Below are positions 8,043 through 17,148 of a DNA stretch of 41,742 nt, piece after piece (within the stretch, counting starts at the first letter, position 1; each line of letters opens with the position of its first letter). Made by a program: the position numbers and the translations under genes. The stretch is from assembly GCA_019637105.1 (NCBI GenBank), contig JAHBWF010000063.1, positions 1 to 41,742 of the forward strand, given 5' to 3'. The notes under the pieces were generated by a model that had not been told where the DNA came from, made no database searches, and was given only the letters and a program-made list of their open reading frames with translations. The stretch comes from Labilithrix sp. GTDB lineage: Bacteria; Myxococcota_A; Polyangia; Polyangiales; Polyangiaceae.

Positions 8043-8792
8043 TCACCGCATCGCGAGATCGGGGACGATCCGCACTTTTTCGGCGAGCGGCGGCGCGCCC
8101 GGCAGGTGCTGCGTGTCGACGAAGACCACGTCCGCGCTCGGGCACATCTCGAGGAAGGCGTTGCAGTTGCCCGGCTCGTTGTCGAACGCCGCGACGACCT
8201 CGCCGATGCGGGCGATCTTCGGTCCCTCCTCGCGCTTGAAGGCCTCGTCCGGGATCTTCGCGTCCGGCTTGCACACGAGCTCGGTGCCGACGACGCCGAT
8301 GGGGAAGCCGAGATCGCGCAGGCTCTGGAACGAGCCGAGGCTCATGAGCGGGAGATCGCGCCCGGTGAAGTAGACGATCGTGGCGCCGGCGTCGTAGCAG
8401 GCGCGCGCGAGCTCCACGCTGCCCGGGACGGCGACGTCGTGTTTGAGGTAGTGGTCGGAGAAGAAGCGCGACTTCCAGTAGGTCTCGGCGCGCGCGACGA
8501 GCTCCGGGTGCTCGACGCCGAGGCGCTGGAGCGAGTCCGTGAGCAGGTACGCGAGCTCCTCGGCGCGGGCGGCGGCGAGGATCTCTGCGGCGGAGTGCGC
8601 TTCGCGGTGGAGCTCGGCGGCGAGCTCCTGCAGGATGACGGCGGTGCGCGGACGGTTGTCCATGATCGTGCCGTCGAGGTCGAAGACGACGACGGGGACA
8701 GGCCGGCCGGCGACGGGCTTGGACCGCTGCACCACCCGCGCGAAGAGGGCGTGCTGCTCGGCGGACGTGATTCGTCGATACGCGGAGCTCAT
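8043..8792 (-). CDS. HAD-superfamily hydrolase
   Basis: 249 residues, cytoplasmic. The haloacid-dehalogenase motifs are present: motif I VFDLDGTIMDN (nucleophile Asp38, general acid Asp40), motif II VYFTGRD, a Lys-rich stretch (CKPDAKIPDEAFKREEGPK) that supplies motif III, and motif IV VAAFDNEPGNC. About 65 residues between motif I and II form a helical cap. These enzymes are mostly phosphatases; the substrate cannot be read from sequence. It is the first gene of a two-gene unit with the 424-residue lipoprotein. It is divergent from dnaJ across 177 bases and shares with it an identical TGCTAAGAG promoter-like element. Confidence 0.88.
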   Translation of the reverse strand: MSSAYRRITSAEQHALFARVVQRSKPVAGRPVPVVVFDLDGTIMDNRPRTAVILQELAAELHREAHSAAEILAAARAEELAYLLTDSLQRLGVEHPELVARAETYWKSRFFSDHYLKHDVAVPGSVELARACYDAGATIVYFTGRDLPLMSLGSFQSLRDLGFPIGVVGTELVCKPDAKIPDEAFKREEGPKIARIGEVVAAFDNEPGNCNAFLEMCPSADVVFVDTQHLPGAPPLAEKVRIVPDLAMR

Positions 8793-8805
8793 GGGGAAGC
8801 GGCGT

Positions 8806-8814
8806 CTCTTAGCA
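8806..8814 (-). promoter_or_regulatory. promoter-like element TGCTAAGAG before the HAD gene
   Basis: On the minus strand TGCTAAGAG (extended -10 form TG-N-TA) ends 13 bases before the ATG at 8792. The identical 9-mer precedes the divergent dnaJ. Confidence 0.45.
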
Positions 8815-8949
8815 TGCCGCCGGAGAACGAGGAAGCCGGCACCCGGCCCGCGCGCCGCGCGCCGCGCCGTCCCGGGCTCTCCCGTCGATCCCCGCGCGCG
8901 CGGCGGTCGGCTTCCCGCGCCCGCTGCCCTCCCGCAGGCGCCCGGAGCC

Positions 8950-8958
8950 TGCTAAGAG
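8950..8958 (+). promoter_or_regulatory. promoter-like element TGCTAAGAG before dnaJ
   Basis: The same 9-mer as at 8806-8814, in the opposite orientation, ends 11 bases before the dnaJ ATG at 8970. No heat-shock -35 (CTTGAA-like) or CIRCE inverted repeat was seen. Confidence 0.45.
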
Positions 8959-8969
8959 CAGATCCGGGC

Positions 8970-10091
8970 ATGACGGAGCACCGCGATCACTACGAGACCC
9001 TCGGCGTGTCGAGGTCCGCTGGACCGGACGACATCAAGGCCGCGTTCCGCAGGCTCGCGTCGCAGCACCACCCGGACAGGAACCCGGACGATCCGCGCGC
9101 CGCGATCCGCTTCAAGGAGATCAACGCGGCCTATCAGGTGCTGAGCGATCCGCAGCGGCGCGCGATGTACGACCGCTTCGGTCATCGCGCCGAGGAGCCG
9201 GGCTCGCCGTTCGCGTCGAGCGGGCCGTTCGCCGGCGGCGTCGTCGACTTCAGCGAGATCGCGATCGACGGCATCCTCGGCGACCTGCTCGGCGTCTTCG
9301 GCGTCGGCAAGGGCGACCGCGGCGACGTCAAGCGCGAGCTCGAGGTCACGTTCGAGGAGGCCGCCTTCGGCGCGACCAAGACGATGCGCTACGATCGCAT
9401 CGTCGCGTGCGGCGACTGCCGCGGCTCGGGCTCGGCCAAGGGCTCGCAGCCCGAGACGTGCAGCGCCTGCAACGGCCGCGGCCGCGTGCGCTTCCAGCAG
9501 GGGCTGCTCCCGATCGCCGTCGAGCGCGTCTGCCAGCGCTGCAAGGGGCGCGGCAGCGTCGTCACGAACGCGTGCGGCGGATGCAAGGGTAGCGGCCTCG
9601 TCACGAACGAGAACACGATCGAGGTGACGTTGCCCCCCGGCGTCGAGCACGGCGCCACGCGCGTGGTCAGCGGAGCCGGCAACCGCCCGCGCCCCGACCG
9701 CCCCGCGGGCGATCTCGAGCTCGAGATCAAGGTCCAGCCCCACCCGTTCTTCCGGCGCGCGGGCGACGACGTCGTGTGCAGCGTCCCGTTGACCTTCACG
9801 CAGGTCGCGCTCGGCGCCGAGGTCGAGGTCCCGACGCTCGACGGCAAGGGCAAGCTCCGCGTCCCCGCGGGCACGCAGCCCGGGACCACGCTCCGCATCA
9901 AGGGCAAGGGCATGCCGAAGCGCGCCGGCATCGGCCGCGGCGATCAGCGCATCGAGGTCGCCGTGGAGGTCCCGACCGCGCTGACCGAGCGCCAGCGCGA
10001 GCTGATCGAGGAGCTCGCGAAGGAGCTCGGCGAAGAGGTCACGCCGATCCGCAAGGGCTTCATGGAGAAGCTCCGCGATCTCTTCGGCTGA
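8970..10091 (+). CDS. dnaJ: DnaJ (Hsp40) co-chaperone
   Basis: 373 residues, cytoplasmic. It stimulates the DnaK ATPase and delivers unfolded clients. The J domain (about 5-72) has the HPD motif at 34-36. The zinc region (about 147-209) has four repeats in order: CGDCRGSG, CSACNGRG, CQRCKGRG and CGGCKGSG, enough for two zinc ions. The C-terminal client-binding and dimerisation domains follow, with the family segments GDLELEIKVQPHPFFRR and VPTLDGKGKLRVPAGTQPGT. The linker after the J domain is short in glycine and phenylalanine runs and instead reads DFSEIAIDGILGDLLGVFG, which is unusual for the classical G/F region. It is a single gene: no dnaK or grpE is adjacent, so it may be an extra DnaJ paralogue. 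The ATG is chosen where the J domain begins. Confidence 0.95.
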   Translation: MTEHRDHYETLGVSRSAGPDDIKAAFRRLASQHHPDRNPDDPRAAIRFKEINAAYQVLSDPQRRAMYDRFGHRAEEPGSPFASSGPFAGGVVDFSEIAIDGILGDLLGVFGVGKGDRGDVKRELEVTFEEAAFGATKTMRYDRIVACGDCRGSGSAKGSQPETCSACNGRGRVRFQQGLLPIAVERVCQRCKGRGSVVTNACGGCKGSGLVTNENTIEVTLPPGVEHGATRVVSGAGNRPRPDRPAGDLELEIKVQPHPFFRRAGDDVVCSVPLTFTQVALGAEVEVPTLDGKGKLRVPAGTQPGTTLRIKGKGMPKRAGIGRGDQRIEVAVEVPTALTERQRELIEELAKELGEEVTPIRKGFMEKLRDLFG

Positions 10092-10122
10092 TCGCGCGAC
10101 GACGGTTCTCCGCCGGCGCTCG

Positions 10123-10138
10123 GGCGCGAGGCCGCGCC
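10123..10138. terminator. hairpin between convergent dnaJ and esterase genes
   Basis: GGCGCG-AGGC-CGCGCC is a perfect 6-bp stem with a 4-base loop in the 59 bases between the two stops. There is no T-run on either side. It could serve both genes. Confidence 0.35.
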
Positions 10139-10150
10139 AAAGCTCGAGGA

Positions 10151-11521
10151 TCAGTCGCAGGCCGTCTGCCCGTCGCGGAAGTGCGAGAGCATCCCGGCGA
10201 GTCGATCGCGCCAGAAGGACCACTCGTGCGCCGCGCCGTCTTGCTTGACGCGGACGTGGTCATAGCCCTTGGCCGCGAGCACGCTCGCCATCTCGTCGGT
10301 CACGGCGCAGTTGTCGTCCGGGCAGCCCGAGTCGAGGTAGACGCGGAGCGGCTTGTTCGGATCGCTCGCCGCGCGGGCGATCATCGCCTTGTCGGCCCAG
10401 AAGAACGAGGCGCTCTGGGCGCCGATCCAGCCGAAGCGATCGGGGCGCTCGAAGGCGGCGAACGTGGAGATAAGCCCGCCGAGCGACGCGCCGGCGACGC
10501 CCCGCGCGGCGGGCTTCGCGCAGACGCGCGCCCGCTTCGTGACGAGCGGCCAGAGGTCGTCGACGAGGAAGTCGACGTAGTCGGCGCCCCGCGCCCCCTC
10601 CGACACGACGGTGTACTGCGCCATCCGCACCTCCTGGCTCGGGAGGCCGACGAAGACGAGCACCGACGCGAGGTCCGGTCGCGCCGCGTAGAGCGCGTCG
10701 GCCGCCTCGGCGAAGCCGCCGCGCGTGAGCGACTCGAGGCCGTCGTGCAGGACGACCGACGGCAGCCGCGCGCACGCCTCGGCGTCGTACGCCGCCGGGT
10801 AGTGGATCCAGACGTCGCGATCGTCGCCGAGCTTCTGCGCGTGCACCTTCCCGAGCGCGACCGTGCGACCGCGGCTCGCCGGCGTGTCGCCGGGATGGCC
10901 GACCGCGTTCAGCTCGCCGCGCGCGCCGAAGCCGCGATCGACGCCGTCCCAGACGACGTGCCCGGCGAGCGGATCCTCGACGAACGCGCCCCCGCGGACG
11001 AGCTTGTACGCGAAGCTCGCGCCGCGCTCGATCGTCGTCTCGCCCGCCCAGAGGTCGGTGCCGGCGACGGGGGCGAGGGCGACGCCCCCGGCGGCCGACC
11101 AGCCGGAGAACGATCCGGAGGCTCGCCACGTGGTCCCGGCGGGCGGCGCGCCGCGGGCGAGGAATACGACGCGCCCGCTCGCGGCATCCTCGAGCGGCGT
11201 CCCGCCGTTCGCGGCGACGTCGGCGAGCAGCGCGTCGACGCGCGCGGCCCGCGCCGGCCCGGTCAGCGCGGCGATCTCGCTCGTGAACGCGTCGAACAGG
11301 CCGACCGGGGCGCCCTTCGCCACGATGCCTCGCGCGCACGAGCTCGGCCCATGGGGCGCTGCGTCATTCGGCGAGCCTGCGTCATACGCTTCGCTCGGAG
11401 CGCGGGCGGCGGGCGGCGCCGGCGCGTCCGACGGCGCCGGGCCCGGAGCGGCCTCCTCGCCGCAGGCGGAGAGCGCGAGGCAACCGAGCGCCGAGAGTCC
11501 GGTCAGGACGGCGATCCGCAC
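10151..11521 (-). CDS. lipoprotein esterase, enterochelin-esterase/Fes-like, with CBM48-like domain
   Basis: From the GTG at 11521 the protein has 456 residues and begins MRIAVLTGLSALGCLALSAC, a well-proportioned lipoprotein signal (Cys20). A GTG at 11578 is also in frame but gives a charged 39-residue lead. The upstream GGAGG is 12 bases away. Residues about 100-190 resemble the early-set/CBM48-like domain of ferric enterobactin and carbohydrate esterases (FSGWSAAGGVALAPVAGTDLW). The alpha/beta-hydrolase domain has the nucleophile in GASLGG (Ser346), a likely acid in LDSGCPDDN (Asp397) and His432 in AAHEWSFW. Known relatives hydrolyse siderophore or feruloyl esters. The gene is divergent from an ABC sugar-type importer, so a carbohydrate ester substrate is a fair guess. 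Confidence 0.85.
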   Translation of the reverse strand: MRIAVLTGLSALGCLALSACGEEAAPGPAPSDAPAPPAARAPSEAYDAGSPNDAAPHGPSSCARGIVAKGAPVGLFDAFTSEIAALTGPARAARVDALLADVAANGGTPLEDAASGRVVFLARGAPPAGTTWRASGSFSGWSAAGGVALAPVAGTDLWAGETTIERGASFAYKLVRGGAFVEDPLAGHVVWDGVDRGFGARGELNAVGHPGDTPASRGRTVALGKVHAQKLGDDRDVWIHYPAAYDAEACARLPSVVLHDGLESLTRGGFAEAADALYAARPDLASVLVFVGLPSQEVRMAQYTVVSEGARGADYVDFLVDDLWPLVTKRARVCAKPAARGVAGASLGGLISTFAAFERPDRFGWIGAQSASFFWADKAMIARAASDPNKPLRVYLDSGCPDDNCAVTDEMASVLAAKGYDHVRVKQDGAAHEWSFWRDRLAGMLSHFRDGQTACD

Positions 11522-11684
11522 GCGGGGTCCGTGCCTCCATCGCCCGAGGTCGTCCAGGAAAAACCGCTCGAACGACACTCAAAACTGAGTTACGTAGTGC
11601 GACGGGTCTGGGGGTCACGTCCGAGGTGTGCTCGCGGTAACGTGGGACGACGCACCTCCGGTCTCCAGCAGCTCCGAGCGAACG

Positions 11685-12881
<1,197 letters not shown>

Positions 12882-12890
12882 CTCGTCGCG

Positions 12891-15152
12891 ATGAAGCACC
12901 TCCGCGCGCTCGTGACGCTGATCGCGGTCGTCGCGATGACGGTCCTCCTGCCCGGGTGCGGGGAGCCGCCCCGCGGGATCGTGCTCTGGCACCCGTACCG
13001 CGGCGGCGAGGAGGCCGCGCTGAAGAAGGGCGTCCTTCGCTTCGAGGCCGAGCGCGGGCTGAAGGTCACGGTCCTCGCCGTCCCGTACGAGGCGTACCTC
13101 GCGAAGCTCGAGGCCGCGATCCCGCGCGGCAACGGCCCGGACGTCTTCATCGGTCCGCACAACCGCCTCGGCGAGTACCTGCTCCACAGGCTGGTCGCGC
13201 CGGTGGGCGACGCCTTCCCCGACGCCGACGCCCCGCGCTACGAGCCGGTGACCGTCGCGGCGATCACCTACGAGGGCGAGCGCTGGGCGGTGCCGCTCGC
13301 GAGCAAGTGCGGCGCGCTCTACTACAACCCGCGCCTCTTGCCCGAGGCGCCGCGCACGCTCGACGACCTCGCGGCGAAGCGGGACTTCGCGCTCGGGCCC
13401 GGGATCTGGCCGCTCGCCTACGAGTCGCACACCGCGTACTGGCACTCGGCGCTCCTCCACGCGTACGGCGGAGAGCTCTTCGGCGCGCCGGCGTCGACCG
13501 AGGGCGGGGCCGGCGCGCCGCCGGGCTTCGCGATGACGGGCGAGGCCGCGGAGCGCTCGCTCGACAAGGCCCGTGAGCTCGTCGCGACGCGCGTCGTGCC
13601 CGACGAGGCGAGCGGCGATCTCGTCAAGACGCTCTTCACGACCGGCAAGGCCGCGTCGGTCATCTCCGGTCCGTGGCTCGCGGGCGACCTCGAGGACAAG
13701 GTCCCGTACGAGGTCGTGCCCCTCCCGTCGATCCCCGGCGTGGGCGCGATGCGGCCGTTCTTGACGGTCGACGGCGTCTTCATGACGCCGGAGGGCGCGA
13801 AGAGCGAGGGCGCGCGCGCGCTCGCCCGCTCGCTCGGCGACGCCGCCTCGGCGGCGGAGCGCGCCGAGATCGGCAAGCAGGTCGTCGCGACGCGATCGTA
13901 CTGGTCCGCCCAGGACGGCGGAGGGGACGCCGCCGCGCTCTCTCCGGAGGCGAAGCGGCAGCGGGCGCTGCTCGTCGCGTTCCACGAGGCGAGCGCCGAC
14001 GCCATCCCGATGCCGGTCTCGCCCGCGATGAACCCGGTGTGGGTGCCCGCCGAGCAGGCGATCCGCAAGGTGCTCCGCGGCGACGCCTCCCCGCGCGACG
14101 CGCTCGCCGAGGCCAAGGCGCGCTACGACGACGTGATGCGGACGCCCCCGCGCGAGGCGGTGTCGCCCGCGCCGCTCGTCGTCGTGGTCGGCCTCGCGCT
14201 GCTCGCGGCGGCGTTCGCCGTGGTCCGTCGCGTGCGCGCCCCCGGCTTCCGCCGCGAGCTCGCCGCGTCGAAGCCGGCGTACAAGTACGTCCTCCACGCG
14301 GCGATCACGATCCTGGTGCTCGTCGTCCTGCCGCTCGTCGCGGGGGCGGCGATGTCCTTCTTCGCCGGCACGCGCGAAGAGGCGCGCTTCGTCGGCCTCG
14401 GCAACTACGTCGAGATCCTCACGGCGCGCGGCAAGCCGCTCCTGTCGCACGGGTCGTTCTACCTGACGCTGCTCGTCACGGTCGCCTGGACGGTCGTGAA
14501 CGTGGCGCTCCACGTGAGCATCGGCCTCGTCCTCGGGATCGCGCTCGCGCGTCCCGTCCTGCGGCTCCGCGCGATCTACCGCGTGCTGCTCATCATCCCG
14601 TGGGCCGTGCCGTCGTACGTGACCGCGCTCGCGTGGAAGGGCATGTTCCACCGGCAGTTCGGCGCGATCAACGCGATCCTCGTCGCCCTCGGCGCCGAGC
14701 CGATCTCGTGGTTCGCCAAGTTCTCGACCGCGTTCGCGGCGAACGTCTCCACCAACGTGTGGCTCGGCTTCCCCTTCATGATGGTCGTGGTGATGGGCGC
14801 GCTCACGTCGATCTCGAAGGACGTCCTCGAGGCGGCGGAGGTCGACGGCGCGACGCGCTGGCAGGCGTTCCGCCTCGTGACGTTGCCGCTCCTCCGTCCG
14901 ACGCTCTTGCCGGCGGTCGTGCTCGGCTCGGTCTGGACGTTCAACATGTTCAACGTCGTCTTCCTCGTCTCCGGCGGCGAGCCGGACGGGACGACGGACA
15001 TCCTCGTCAGCGAGGCGTACCGCTGGGCCTTCGCGCGGAACGCCCAGCTCGGCTACGCGGCCGCGTACGCCGTGATCATCTTCGGCCTCCTCGCGCTCAT
15101 GTCGAAGGTCCTCGGTCGCATCGGCGGCGGCGACGCCAAGGAGGCGATTTGA
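12891..15152 (+). CDS. ABC importer: solute-binding protein fused to permease (MalE-MalF type)
   Basis: 753 residues in one uninterrupted frame. The N-terminus is a signal with a lipobox-like LLPGC (Cys23). Residues about 25-415 are a family-1 type solute-binding protein (IVLWHPYRGGEE, GPDVFIGPHNRLGEYL, WAVPLASKCGALYYNP, GKAASVISGPWLAGD). A transmembrane segment (about 428-446) follows, then a MalF-type permease with several more membrane segments and the coupling EAA loop EAAEVDGATRWQAFRLVTLP (about 646-665). Normally these are two proteins. The fusion tethers the binding protein to its own channel, predicted to keep it at the periplasmic mouth. No start codon with a Shine-Dalgarno or break is seen at the junction, so a sequencing fusion is unlikely but cannot be excluded. 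The substrate is unknown; the ATPase and permeases suggest a carbohydrate. Confidence 0.9.
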   Translation: MKHLRALVTLIAVVAMTVLLPGCGEPPRGIVLWHPYRGGEEAALKKGVLRFEAERGLKVTVLAVPYEAYLAKLEAAIPRGNGPDVFIGPHNRLGEYLLHRLVAPVGDAFPDADAPRYEPVTVAAITYEGERWAVPLASKCGALYYNPRLLPEAPRTLDDLAAKRDFALGPGIWPLAYESHTAYWHSALLHAYGGELFGAPASTEGGAGAPPGFAMTGEAAERSLDKARELVATRVVPDEASGDLVKTLFTTGKAASVISGPWLAGDLEDKVPYEVVPLPSIPGVGAMRPFLTVDGVFMTPEGAKSEGARALARSLGDAASAAERAEIGKQVVATRSYWSAQDGGGDAAALSPEAKRQRALLVAFHEASADAIPMPVSPAMNPVWVPAEQAIRKVLRGDASPRDALAEAKARYDDVMRTPPREAVSPAPLVVVVGLALLAAAFAVVRRVRAPGFRRELAASKPAYKYVLHAAITILVLVVLPLVAGAAMSFFAGTREEARFVGLGNYVEILTARGKPLLSHGSFYLTLLVTVAWTVVNVALHVSIGLVLGIALARPVLRLRAIYRVLLIIPWAVPSYVTALAWKGMFHRQFGAINAILVALGAEPISWFAKFSTAFAANVSTNVWLGFPFMMVVVMGALTSISKDVLEAAEVDGATRWQAFRLVTLPLLRPTLLPAVVLGSVWTFNMFNVVFLVSGGEPDGTTDILVSEAYRWAFARNAQLGYAAAYAVIIFGLLALMSKVLGRIGGGDAKEAI

Positions 15153-15240
15153 GCGTCGTCGCCTCGTCGGGCCTGCGCGGCCGGGCCTCGCCGCGCGCGC
15201 GCGTCGCCGGCGGCGCCCAGCGCGCCGCGGAGGCCGATCG

Positions 15241-16110
15241 ATGAGCGCGCGCTCGAAGAGGGGGAGCGCGCTCGAGGCCGTGCTCGTCCACGCGCTGCTC
15301 CTCGTGGCGGTCGTCTACGCGCTCTACCCCGTGCTCTGGGTCGTGACGCTGGCCCTCTCGAAGGCCGGCGGGATCGAGCCGCGCGTGATCCCGGTCCCGC
15401 ACGGCGCGGACGAGATCACGCTCGACAACTTCCGCCTCGTCACGGGCGCGGGCGATCCGGAGCGGAGCTGGCTCTTCGCGCGCCAGCTCGTCAACTCGCT
15501 CGTCGTCTCGTTCGCCACCGCGGCCACGGCCGTGGCCATCGCGACGCCGGCGGCCTACGCGCTCGCGCGCTTCGAGTTCGTCGGCAAGCGCTCCGGCCTC
15601 CGCGGGATGCTCCTCACGCAGATGTTCCCCGGCGTCGCCAGCGCGGTGCCGCTCTACTTGATCCTCGACGCGCTCCACCTGCTCGACACGCGGAGCGGCC
15701 TCGTCCTCGTCTACGCCGCGACCGCGGTGCCGTTCGCGGTCTTCCAGCTCCGCGGGGCGTTCCTCGCGATCCCCGTCGATCTCGAGGAGGCCGCGATGGT
15801 CGACGGCGCGACGCGCACGCAGGCGTTCTTGAAGGTCGCGCTGCCCGCGGCTCGCCCGGCGATCGCGGTGACCGCGCTCTTCGCGTTCATGAGCGCCTGG
15901 AACGAGTTCATCCTGGCCGCGACGCTCCTCGGCCGCGAGAGCGCCTTCACGCTGCCCGTCGTGCTCCAGTCGTACGTCGGCGAGTACAGCACCCAGTGGG
16001 GCGCGTTCGCCGCGGGCGCGATCCTCGTGAGCGTGCCGGTCATGGTGCTCTTCTACGTCGCGCAGCGCCAGCTCCTCAGCGGGCTGACGGCGGGCGGCGT
16101 GAAGGGATGA
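15241..16110 (+). CDS. ABC sugar-type permease, MalG family
   Basis: 289 residues with about six membrane segments. It pairs with the fused permease to form the channel of the importer. The EAA loop EEAAMVDGATRTQAFLKVALP (about 181-201) is the ATPase contact. MalG-type features include YALYPVLWVVTLALS in the first segment and MSAWNEFILAATLL after the EAA loop. The start is fixed by GGAGG seven bases upstream of the ATG. An 88-base GC-rich gap, without a promoter that I can recognise, separates it from the fusion gene. It is likely co-transcribed with the two genes upstream. Confidence 0.93.
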   Translation: MSARSKRGSALEAVLVHALLLVAVVYALYPVLWVVTLALSKAGGIEPRVIPVPHGADEITLDNFRLVTGAGDPERSWLFARQLVNSLVVSFATAATAVAIATPAAYALARFEFVGKRSGLRGMLLTQMFPGVASAVPLYLILDALHLLDTRSGLVLVYAATAVPFAVFQLRGAFLAIPVDLEEAAMVDGATRTQAFLKVALPAARPAIAVTALFAFMSAWNEFILAATLLGRESAFTLPVVLQSYVGEYSTQWGAFAAGAILVSVPVMVLFYVAQRQLLSGLTAGGVKG

Positions 16111-16196
16111 GCGGCGCTCTCGCGCCTCTTCGAGCGCTCGTGGTCGGCGCTCCGACCGCGCGGCCCGCGCGGGCGGCCCCGCGGGCCGAAGTCCGC

Positions 16197-16202
16197 TACC
16201 AT
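16197..16202 (+). promoter_or_regulatory. possible -10 element TACCAT
   Basis: TACCAT lies six bases before an in-frame GTG (16209) and 39 bases before the ATG chosen for the SH3/M15-like lipoprotein (16242). If it drives a leaderless message, GTG 16209 would be the start. Confidence 0.3.
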
Positions 16203-16241
16203 GGCGTCGTGCTCGCCGATGCGCTCGCGCGATGGACTCCG

Positions 16242-16994
16242 ATGACGCGCCTCGCGCGCGCGGCGCTCGCCGCCGGGGCGCTGTCGACGGCGCTCGGATG
16301 CGGCGACGTCCCGATGGAGAACGCTCGGCTCCGGCCGGGCGCGACCGCGGGGACGGTGAGCGTCGAGGGGCGCGTCGCCGGCACCGGCGCGAGCGGGCTC
16401 CGCGTGCGCGAGAGCCCGACGACGTCGTCGGCGCAGATCGGGACGCTCGCCGAGGGAGCCGTCGTCGCGATCTCGTGTCAGATCGAGGGCGAGGCGATCG
16501 AGGGCAACGCCCTCTGGGACTACGTCCCCGACGAGGGCGGCTACGTCGCCGACGCCTACATCGTGATCGCCGCGGGCGAGCCCTCGCTCCCGCGGTGCGA
16601 CGACGATCCCGGGGCGCCCGGCCCGGCGCCGGACGGGGGCGGCACCGTCGACATCGAGGGGCCGCCCGTGCAGCCGCACGTCCAGGCCTTCGCCGACGAG
16701 GCGTGCCGCGAGGTCGGCGCCTGCCGCGCGACGACGCGCGAGGGCCACCAGCCGAGCGCCGACCTCGCCCTCGATTTCCCGACCGGGGAGGACTACGGCA
16801 AGCTCCCGACCGACGATCACCGGTTCGGCGACCGGCTCGCCGACTTCGCGCTCGCGAACCAGGCCGCCTTCCGCATCGACTACGTCATCTACCGCCAGCG
16901 GATCAACTTCGGCGAGGGATGGGAGCCGATGGAGGATCGCGGCGGGATCACGCAGAACCACTACGATCACGTCCACGTCAGCTTCGACCCGTGA
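16242..16994 (+). CDS. lipoprotein with SH3b domain and M15-like C-terminal domain
   Basis: 250 residues from the ATG; GTG 16209 is an alternative start. MTRLARAALAAGALSTALGC is a lipoprotein signal (Cys20). Residues about 40-110 form a bacterial SH3 domain (GLRVRESPTTSSAQIGTLAE, then WDYVPDEGGYVADAYIVI), usually a cell-wall binder. After a Pro/Gly linker, residues about 140-250 resemble the C-terminal M15-like domain of actinobacterial cell-wall hydrolases (the ARB_07466 type): ADLALDFP, RIDYVIYRQRIN and a closing NHYDHVHVSF with an HxH zinc-binding pair. A peptidoglycan-binding or -cleaving role in the periplasm is inferred. It lies downstream of the ABC operon but has its own promoter-like element. 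Confidence 0.78.
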   Translation: MTRLARAALAAGALSTALGCGDVPMENARLRPGATAGTVSVEGRVAGTGASGLRVRESPTTSSAQIGTLAEGAVVAISCQIEGEAIEGNALWDYVPDEGGYVADAYIVIAAGEPSLPRCDDDPGAPGPAPDGGGTVDIEGPPVQPHVQAFADEACREVGACRATTREGHQPSADLALDFPTGEDYGKLPTDDHRFGDRLADFALANQAAFRIDYVIYRQRINFGEGWEPMEDRGGITQNHYDHVHVSFDP

Positions 16995-17008
16995 GGATCG
17001 CGCGACTC

Positions 17009-17027
17009 AAGAGCGGGCCAGCTCTTT
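17009..17027. terminator. hairpin with short T-run between convergent genes
   Basis: AAGAGC-GGGCCA-GCTCTT makes a 6-bp stem with a 6-base loop and ends in TTT. It follows the 16994 stop by about 15 bases and would end transcripts of the SH3/M15-like gene. It is the most terminator-like hairpin in the window. Confidence 0.5.
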
Positions 17028-17148
17028 CGCATCTCGTCATGATGTTCGAGGGAGCGTGGAACCGCGGCGCGGCACCGCCGCATCAGCAGCGAGAGCGGCG
17101 CGAGGTCCTATGGCGTCCTCGAGCACGCCGGCAGCTCTCGTCGTGACG

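Noticed and set aside
6891-8969. Extended plus-strand frame that runs into dnaJ
   Set aside because: The first ~690 codons are Arg-rich antisense of the lipoprotein and HAD genes. DnaJ begins at the ATG at 8970, where the J domain starts.
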